From the NCBI GenBank assembly GCA_963921795.1, contig OY997653.1:3122499-3186498 (forward strand): DNA of 64,000 bases. Direction: 5' to 3'. Origin of the DNA: Nannobrachium achirus (lineage: Eukaryota > Chordata > Actinopteri > Myctophiformes > Myctophidae). Made by a program: the position numbers and the translations under genes. Of this stretch, positions 57,407 through 64,000 are shown piece after piece. Under the pieces are notes generated by a model. It saw only the letters and a program-made list of their open reading frames with translations, searched no databases and was not told where the DNA came from. Position 1 is the stretch's first letter, and every line of letters begins with the position of its first letter.

Positions 57407-58714
57407 TAATAATAATACTAAGCTGTCAGGAAGATGCATTCAGAGCTGCCCCCTCAAAATACTAATATAATGATTGGAGCTTTCTGCCGAGCAGATACCA
57501 GTGACGTATTTCCTCTCGTTTAATTTATCCTCGACCAAAAATATCCGTGTTCATCTTTGACTGTCATTACGTCACTGCCGAGAGGTAGCAGTTAATATAG
57601 ATAGTCATTAAAGGAGCTCATCTGTCCGGACTGCTCGCATGACAACCATCTGGTTTTCATAATTTCATCGGCTCGACTGGTAGGGCTTAAATGCGATCGT
57701 ATCGGTGATTTATGCCGCCTAATGATTGACGACAGAGATCCTGTTCTCACAGCTCTCCAGCAAAGAGTTTAGCCTAAAGCCTTAAAGTTATGATAATGGA
57801 TCAAATACAGTGATGTATGTACTGTATCTCTGCATCTGTTCCTATGGGTCCTGCTCTCATATATTTTGGGTGTTCAGTCATTTTTTTTCTTCTTTTTTTC
57901 CCCTGCCATTGCTTGTCATTACTTGCGTTCGGTTGCGTATCTGTCGCGTAGGCCTATCTGTTTGTCTTTACGCCCGTAGCCAATTCACCCTTTGTCAAGT
58001 CCCGCCCGTTGTCCCGCCCCTCTTCACACCCATTGGTTGCTGTGTCTTTTTGGGACACTCTGTGGGACACTCCATCCACTACCGGTTGAGTTCAGTTACT
58101 TCAGTTGTTCAGTTGTTATTCTGTGTGTTCAATTCTAATTTCAAACTTTGTTTCAGTCAAATGGAGCTGCTCAGTGGCAGTATAGTGACTAAGCATGTTT
58201 TTAAATGTTTTTATTTCTCCAAAAATTATGTTTGAGCAAATTCAACATAAAAAAAGCGGAACCAGGGCGGGACAAGGCAGATAGAGCCTGCTGGTTGGTC
58301 AGTCAGGGACCAACCAGAAGGCTAAAAAAGGGATGAATTAGGGACCAGCATTCCTGGTGATGGACGGTCACCATCAACAGCCAATGAGGGACCCAGCAGT
58401 CACAATCAACAAGTGCGACCTGATACAAATAACAAGACGCTCTCTGCTGGCGCACAAGCAGGCCATACATGGGCGCGAGTGCACGAGTTGGCATTTGGAC
58501 AGAGTTGCGGTCTAGTTTTATCGGCGCTCGTTGCAGATGAATAGCGTGGCTTCACCTCTCGGCGCGTTACGGGGGTCGAGAAAGGTTTCATCCTGAGGAG
58601 ATAAAAGTGGGAGGGGGAAAGGAAGCAATCAGGGCTGAATTTACGACCTCGGAGAGAGGAGAGAGAGGAGAGGATGAGAGAGAGAGGAGCTGACTGGGCA
58701 CGGAGCCTGGAGGG
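57407..58714. other. Unassigned sash1 intron 2 sequence
   Basis: About 1.3 kb non-repetitive with a GA-rich patch (58655-58690). I looked for a continuation of SASH1 after residue 82 and found none. Confidence 0.4.
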
Positions 58715-58757
58715 CAGGGACGCGCAGAGAATGTTAGAGAGGCAGGGGCTGACATTT

Positions 58758-58970
58758 TATTTTTATTTTTTTAAAGATTTGTTTTGGGGCTTTTATGCCT
58801 TTTTTGGATAGGACAGTAGACTCACAGGAAATGGGGGAGAGATGGGGAGAGACATGCTGCAAAGGTCGTCCGGATCGGGAATCGAACCGGCGACGCCGTC
58901 AGGCAGCAATGCCTACAGTATGTGGTATGCGCCTAGACCAGTAGGCCAGCGGGCGCCCCACAGGGGGGGG
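58758..58970 (-). mobile_element. tRNA-derived SINE nested in U, minus strand
   Basis: Target duplication GGCTGACATTT at 58747-58757 and 58971-58981. On the minus strand: A box TGGTCTAGGCG (58930-58940), B box GGTTCGATTCC (58878-58888). The T-rich plus-strand end at 58758-58772 represents the 3' tail. Confidence 0.87.
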
Positions 58971-59304
58971 GGCTGACATTTCTAAAAAAGGGCCTTGTGG
59001 TGAAAATATCGAAAATAGCAGACCTCCAAGCTCACAACGCATCGCGCTGCGACACGTTGTGAGCTTGGAGGTCGGCTATTTTCCGTACTTCATAACACAC
59101 TAGACTAAGCATAAAAAAGGCAATACTGGGGATGTGGTGTGGATTTCTGGACAGAGAGGACAATTCTTTCAACATAAGATGCTGCATTCAAGTTCAGGAG
59201 AGTTTTGACAAGGCCATTCTCTTGAATGCTGCTTTCAGGTATGGCATGGAAAGAGGACATTTGTATTTCTTTCACCATAGTAAAAAAAACATTCATGGTC
59301 TGGA

Positions 59305-59845
59305 ACAGGGGTGTTGTTGCCTGGATTATTCACGAAGCTTTCCCGGAAGAGAAAGATCCCATGATTGGCCGCTAGTCGCGCTGTTTTCCCCCCGCGAGGT
59401 ACCAAAAAGGTTTGTTCTCCACTGGACCCCATTCATTTTCCTCTTCGATTTTCTAACCTTAATAAACATCGTCATAAATACTTTATGGTTCCTGTCGCTA
59501 GTGAAAAACTGCCTTTCAATTACCATGATATGCGTTTTGTGCAAATATGGTCCCAGTTATGTTCAAATTGATGATAAAGTTGCGGGGGGCGTGGCCGACT
59601 AAACTGATACCAGCCGGCTGTGTTCTTCTTCGTGTGCTGTATTTCGGGAGGCTCCGACCACATTCTCCCATGTATCCCTGCGGTTGCACGTGACCGTTAG
59701 CAGCCAATAAATAGTATTCCTTATGATTCCTGGGGTACCATTCAAACAATGATGGCGACACCCATACAAGGGACAAAAAAAGCGTAATTTTCACCGCATA
59801 GAAACCAATGGCTTCGCATCGTCCATATATTTTTTTTTACAGTCT
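59305..59845. mobile_element. Unclassified 541-bp insertion in U
   Basis: ATGGTCTGGA flanks it at 59295-59304 and 59846-59855, a 10-bp duplication of U sequence. It begins ACAGGGGTGTTGTTGCC and ends TTTTTTTTACAGTCT. No terminal inverted repeat is obvious. Confidence 0.65.
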
Positions 59846-59933
59846 ATGGTCTGGAGAGGGCACTTTCTTACAGAAGGATAAAAGGGCGGCAGGGGCTCGA
59901 GCCCCCTTCGATGTCTATGTGTGCACGTGCCTG

Positions 59934-60401
59934 TGGGAGGATGAGGATGTAGGCAGAGGACGACGAAGGGCGGAGGAAGAGACGGAGAGGAGGGGTGTGA
60001 GAGCCTGCAGCTGTTGCTGCCCCCCCCCCCCCCCCCCCCTCCCCTACAAAGCTTGGCAACGTAAGATAGGAGAGAGAGAGAAGTGTAGGAGCGAAGCAGA
60101 GCATGCAGAAATATCTGGGGTCACACAACGGTTTATTCACCGCCCCGACAGGAAGAGAGAAGGAGGAACCCACAACATAAATCAGCTGCTGCCGCATTGA
60201 TTTTTTTCAGGTGCCACGGCTCAGCCCTTTTCCAAAATTAGTTTTTTTGGTTTGGGGATAAAAACTGAAATGTATCTTTTTCACTGCTGTGCTGCTTTGA
60301 CGACGGGGTAAAAGTAGGTTATAGGGCCACATTCTATTGCCTCGGCCAACAGTGTTGCGATATCGTTTAACTAAACTAAAGGGTGCTCACGGACGACTAG
60401 C
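59934..60401. other. Unassigned with poly(C)
   Basis: C run at ~60020-60038. GA-rich flanks. Nothing else seen. Confidence 0.4.
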
Positions 60402-60782
60402 TAGGGATGGGACGATGTGAAAATTACACATCGCGATTATTGTGACAAAAGATATCGTGATTTACGATGTTATTGCGATAATCAAAATCCATTATCCTGG
60501 GGCGGAACATTTGCCAAAAAATAGCAGATCTACAAGCTCACAATGCGACACGTTGTGAGCTTGTAGATCGGCTATTTTTTGGCAAAGACATTTGATAGAG
60601 AGTGGAAAATCAAGTACGTATATTATAAGTACCTTTTACCAATTATAGAGGGTTTAAGTGGTACCAGATAAGCAGCTCAGCAAATAAAAGGTGAATTGAT
60701 CCCAGTGCATGACGGAGGACGATATCACGATACATTAAATCTCCACGATAAACGATAATATCGCTTTATCGTCCCATCCCTA
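60402..60782. mobile_element. hAT MITE (TAGGGATGGGACGAT type) with cassette
   Basis: Ends TAGGGATGGGACGATGTG and TTTATCGTCCCATCCCTA. Flanks CGACTAGC and CAACTGGC match at 6 of 8. Cassette at 60519-60583 with extended GCCAAAAAATAGC/GCTATTTTTTGGC arms. Confidence 0.85.
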
Positions 60783-60790
60783 CAACTGGC

Positions 60791-61244
60791 CTGCCAGCTT
60801 CCATTGCTCTTGTTTTCCCCACTGGGCCGGTGGTGTCATGTGTCTTAGACTGGATACCTTCATACAGACATGTCTTAAAAAGTCTGTGGCGCAAAATATC
60901 TCAATATCTGGTGGAAAACTGGAACGGCCGAGTGTGAGAGTTGGGGTAGAGAGAGAGTCCGGACCCAGAGACGGAGAACGACCGGCAAAGACGGAGATTC
61001 GGAGAAAGAGAAAGGCAGGGAAGCAACTACTGTGTGTCTCACGGTGAAGTGTGTCCAGAAGCCAGTGGGCTGCCAGCCAGTCTCATCCAGCCATCTCCCA
61101 GAGGACCAATAGCATGTTGGGTAGAGAAGGTCAAAATGCCAAGCGTCCAGACGTATGGTGTGGCATTTAGCCGGGCGTCTCTCTGGGGGGACAGAGGGAC
61201 GTGGCCTTCAGGGAGAGGACCCGTCATTGGTAAAGGACACGGTA
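60791..61244. other. No recognisable feature
   Basis: GA-rich, non-repetitive. Nothing supportable seen. Confidence 0.4.
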
Positions 61245-61506
61245 TATCGTCGTTGTCGGGTGGAAACCTTGTATGTCCAAAACCGTTTGTTTTGTATTTA
61301 TCATCTTAAAAATTATTTAAACTAATGAAAACAGCAGATCTACAAGCACACAACGCCTCGCACCGCGAGGCGTTGTGTGCTTGTAGATCAGCTGTTTTCA
61401 CTACTTTTGTGCGACGGCTTTGTATGATGAAGCAGGGCTTTACTTTGCGAAAAACGTACACATTTGAAACTTGGAGATACAAGGTTTCTGCCCGACAGTG
61501 ACGATA
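61245..61506. mobile_element. Family A MITE, complete (reference copy)
   Basis: Ends ATATCGTCGTTGTCGGGTGG and CTGCCCGACAGTGACGATA continue inward as GAAACCTTGTAT. Cassette at 61326-61402 is nearly perfect, spelled GAAAACAGC and AAGCACACAACGCC. Possible TA target. Confidence 0.82.
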
Positions 61507-61767
61507 CAGTGCTCCTGCTATCAGGTCATCTCGTGACTTTCCGGTTATTATCGCTCCTCGTCTCTCCGTTCTCCTTTCATTTTCTATAGCCTAGTTCTAT
61601 TTCCAACGTTCACGTCTTTGGCAATCCGCTTGCACTTTCTCTCCCCCGTTCCTTTGGCAGACCAACTCCTAGTTACTGGGTCGCCCAGGGATCAAATCTG
61701 GCCAGGAGGCAGATCGCCCAGTGGGTCAAAGTTCACATAAACTGTGACCCTCCCCTGACCAGAAGGG

Positions 61768-61885
61768 TAGACGTTGTGTGCTTGTAGATCGGCTATTTTC
61801 ACTAGTTTTGTGCGACAGCCTTGTATGATGAAACAGGGCCTTTACTTTATGAAAAAAAAAAAAAAATTGAAACTTGGAGATACGA
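61768..61885. mobile_element. Family A fragment (right half)
   Basis: Begins in the right cassette arm (GTTGTGTGCTTGTAGATCGG) and runs to GAAACTTGGAGATACGAG. The left half is absent. Confidence 0.7.
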
Positions 61886-61980
61886 GACTCAAAATCATCT
61901 AAGCATATTTAGCTTGCTGCTTAGCAGAAATTATATTTTTACTCTGAGGTGTAGTTCCAGACTTGATATAGCATTCAGAG

Positions 61981-62433
61981 TAGGGGTGGGCGATATGGAA
62001 AAATACAATATCACAATATTTTCCCAAGCTGTATCACGATACACGATTTTATCACGATTCATTTTCACATTGTTTTTTTATGGTTATTGTTCACGTTACT
62101 TGACAAAAACTAGATCCTCTGGGTTCCTTTTGGGAGGTCTAAATTGAACTTCACAAGTATGTAACTCTGACAGTATAAAATGAAACCAAATGGACCCATA
62201 CGGGTCCATTTGGTTTCATTTGTATACTGTCAGAGTTAAGTTTGAGAACTACTGATTTAGACCAAAATGCAGGTTTAAATTGAATTCTGCAATGAATCTC
62301 TGTATTAACGATTAAACAGGATTTTTTACAAGGCTCCCTCAATTGTATCACGATATATGATACCTCTGAAAAGGCATATCGTGGAGACATTGTATCGTCT
62401 CAATGATAATTATCACCATATCGCCCACCCCTA
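61981..62433. mobile_element. Family L hAT MITE, complete
   Basis: Ends TAGGGGTGGGCGATATGG and CATATCGCCCACCCCTA. Identical flanks ATTCAGAG at 61973-61980 and 62434-62441. Central palindrome AACTCTGACAGTATA...TATACTGTCAGAGTT at 62161-62238. Confidence 0.93.
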
Positions 62434-62441
62434 ATTCAGAG

Positions 62442-62775
62442 ATTGTGGAATAGTTGTCTGGATACGTGAGACTAAGCTGCACATGACAGTGGAGCGCAAG
62501 GCAGCATGGACGTCACGCTGAGAGAGAGGCTGAAGGTCACCCTGTGAGCTCCAACTGTCACTGAGGCTCAGAGGGACCTTTTTGACAGATAGGCTGACCA
62601 CGGGCCATAGTTTGCTGTTGAAGTGACCACACACCAAGGGGGTTTGACCACTGAACCAATCCTACAATATCCATACTGTGGACAGAAGTCTAAAGAGAAA
62701 TGGGCCGGGGGAACTGTTTCACTTTCAGTTCTCTAAAACGTTCTATTGATCTGACTCCAAGGTTACAGTTTAAAT
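62442..62775. other. No recognisable feature
   Basis: Non-repetitive. Nothing supportable seen. Confidence 0.35.
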
Positions 62776-63158
62776 CAGGGGTCTTCAATGTTTTCAGCCC
62801 AAGGACCCCTTAAGTTGAGAGAGAGATGAAGCAGGGACCCCCACAACCTGTTCATAGATTCCATATAGTTTCATCAGTGTATTTTGGATTCATGTCAATT
62901 TGTGTTTTCAGATATTTAACCACTTGAACCGTCAATACTTGATAAACTTGACCTTTTACTCTGTACTTAGTCTGCTCTTTTCTCCCTCTACACTAAAGCT
63001 CTTTGCCGAAAATAGCCGATCTAAGTTCTCAGAATATGGACATTATAGGGTTCAAGTTCAAAAAAGGAGAAAAAAAAACTTTCTTTCACTCAAAGATTTG
63101 GAGGACCCCCTGTAGTAACTCTGAGGACCCCCTAGTGGTCCTGGACCCCCTGTTGAAG
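62776..63158. mobile_element. Family B hAT MITE, right terminus lost
   Basis: Starts CAGGGGTCTTCAATG. Only the left cassette arm GAAAATAGCCGATCT remains (63006-63025). Ends at CCCCCTGTTGAAG without ACCCCTG. Confidence 0.75.
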
Positions 63159-64000
63159 TGCTTTTTTTTGTTGTTAGGGTGCTGTGTTTGTTTCTTTGTT
63201 TCTTTAGTTTGTTCTTTTTTGTTGATGTTGGTCTCAGTCTTCCTTATTTAGAAGAATCCTTGATCAACATCGAAACGTCATGGTACGAAACATCGCCCTA
63301 GTTTGTTATCAGCCTAACACCACTTCCCGTCCCTGGCCCGGGTTAGCCAAGTGAGGGTGATCTGTGTTTTGTTTAGACGTGGGGCGCTCTTAACGCAGCT
63401 CCATTAAGAGTCGCTGATGGAGGCTCTCTGGACGATGGCTATCGCTGAACCCATTTCCTGTCCGGCCGGCCGTGAGCGTCTTCATGTTGGTTCTGCGGGC
63501 AGCAAGGATACAAAGGGTTAAAAAAAACATCCCCCTGGGGAACGAGACCCATGGATTAACTGTGTCACGCACTGTCTCTGTTCTAGAGAACCACATTTGG
63601 CTGTTTCTTGTTGTAGGTGTAGCCTATAGAGCAGTGAAGTCATGAAGTGACTCGCTCATCCCCCGGTTCATGGAAGTAATTTCTCTATGCAGAATAACAT
63701 TGAGTCACCTTAAAATCATCTCATATAAGCATTGTGGTCCAATATAAACACACGGTCTTTGCGATATTGTCGGGGAGGTGGCTCTGTATGGTTTATGATA
63801 ATCAGTCACTCATATTTGATAAAGCCTGTTTCTAGCGAAAATGTAACTAATTGGGGGACGGTAACATTAGTGTTTTCTCACCATCAGTTGAATCTTCACA
63901 TCCATATGAGTCAAACCGCTGAGATCATTTGTTTATGTTTGGAACACAGTTCTTATATGACGTGATATGAAAAAAGTTATGGGAATTCAGAATGGGGGGG
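63159..64000. other. Unassigned sash1 intron 2 sequence
   Basis: Non-repetitive. No exon, RNA gene or known repeat recognised to the end of the window. Confidence 0.4.

Larger units (their letters stand above)
58715..59933. mobile_element. Family U hAT MITE carrying two insertions
   Basis: Ends CAGGGACGCGCAGAGAATG and GTGTGCACGTGCCTG. Interrupted by a SINE (58758-58970) and another insert (59305-59845). Cassette at 59010-59085 with GACCTCCAA/TTGGAGGTC. Flanks agree at 5 of 8. Confidence 0.82.

Noticed and set aside
57810-58235. 141-residue frame rich in Phe, Ser and Leu
   Set aside because: Low-complexity T-rich sequence with no known family and no splice signals linking it to sash1.
57407-64000. 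sash1 exon 3
   Set aside because: No frame continuing the SASH1 sequence between AG and GT was found. It is probably beyond the window.

Overview
This window is vertebrate nuclear DNA and almost certainly from a ray-finned fish. It has long (CA)n/(GT)n tracts every few kilobases, many short non-autonomous DNA transposons (mostly hAT-type with 8-bp target duplications), tRNA-derived SINEs, 3' stubs of fish-type non-LTR retrotransposons, and one intron-rich host gene. The density of CA repeats would fit a gadiform such as cod, but that is only a guess.

The only host gene I can support is sash1 (SAM and SH3 domain containing 1), on the + strand. Exon 1 (coding 31062-31178, 39 codons) lies in a CpG-rich promoter/5'UTR region of about 0.7 kb. 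A phase-0 intron of 24.1 kb follows, then exon 2 (55286-55414, 43 codons, phase 0 at both ends). Joined, they read into the conserved SASH1 N-terminus. The remaining exons, including those for the SLY, SH3 and SAM domains, must lie beyond 64000; I see no exon 3 in the last 8.6 kb. Positions 1-30 kb are intergenic or upstream sequence with no recognisable host gene.

The rest is a layered repeat landscape. I resolved about 40 elements, many with exact target duplications. Several are clean nests: U element 40062-42264 split by a 1.77-kb insert; E element 25839-26887 split by a TTAA element; C element 28443-29839 split by a long-TIR element; L element 49339-50187 split by another hAT; B element 9829-10748 split by element W. 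Two tRNA-like SINEs split or sit near other elements, and LINE 3' ends are at 27300-27690, 42680-43075 and 48931-49205. Letters A-X are my own provisional family labels.

The most unusual signal is a roughly 75-bp palindromic cassette (arms reading AATAGC-AGATCTACAAGCTCAC...GTGAGCTTGTAGATCT-GCTATT). It occurs about 50 times, whole or broken, inside at least ten MITE families whose terminal repeats are unrelated. Its two arms change together in family-specific ways, so the palindrome itself seems to be maintained. A second notable signal concerns sash1 exon 2. It has a weak 5' splice site, a (GU)25 tract about 100 nt upstream and a (CA)25 tract about 56 nt downstream. In pre-mRNA these could pair and loop out this in-phase exon.
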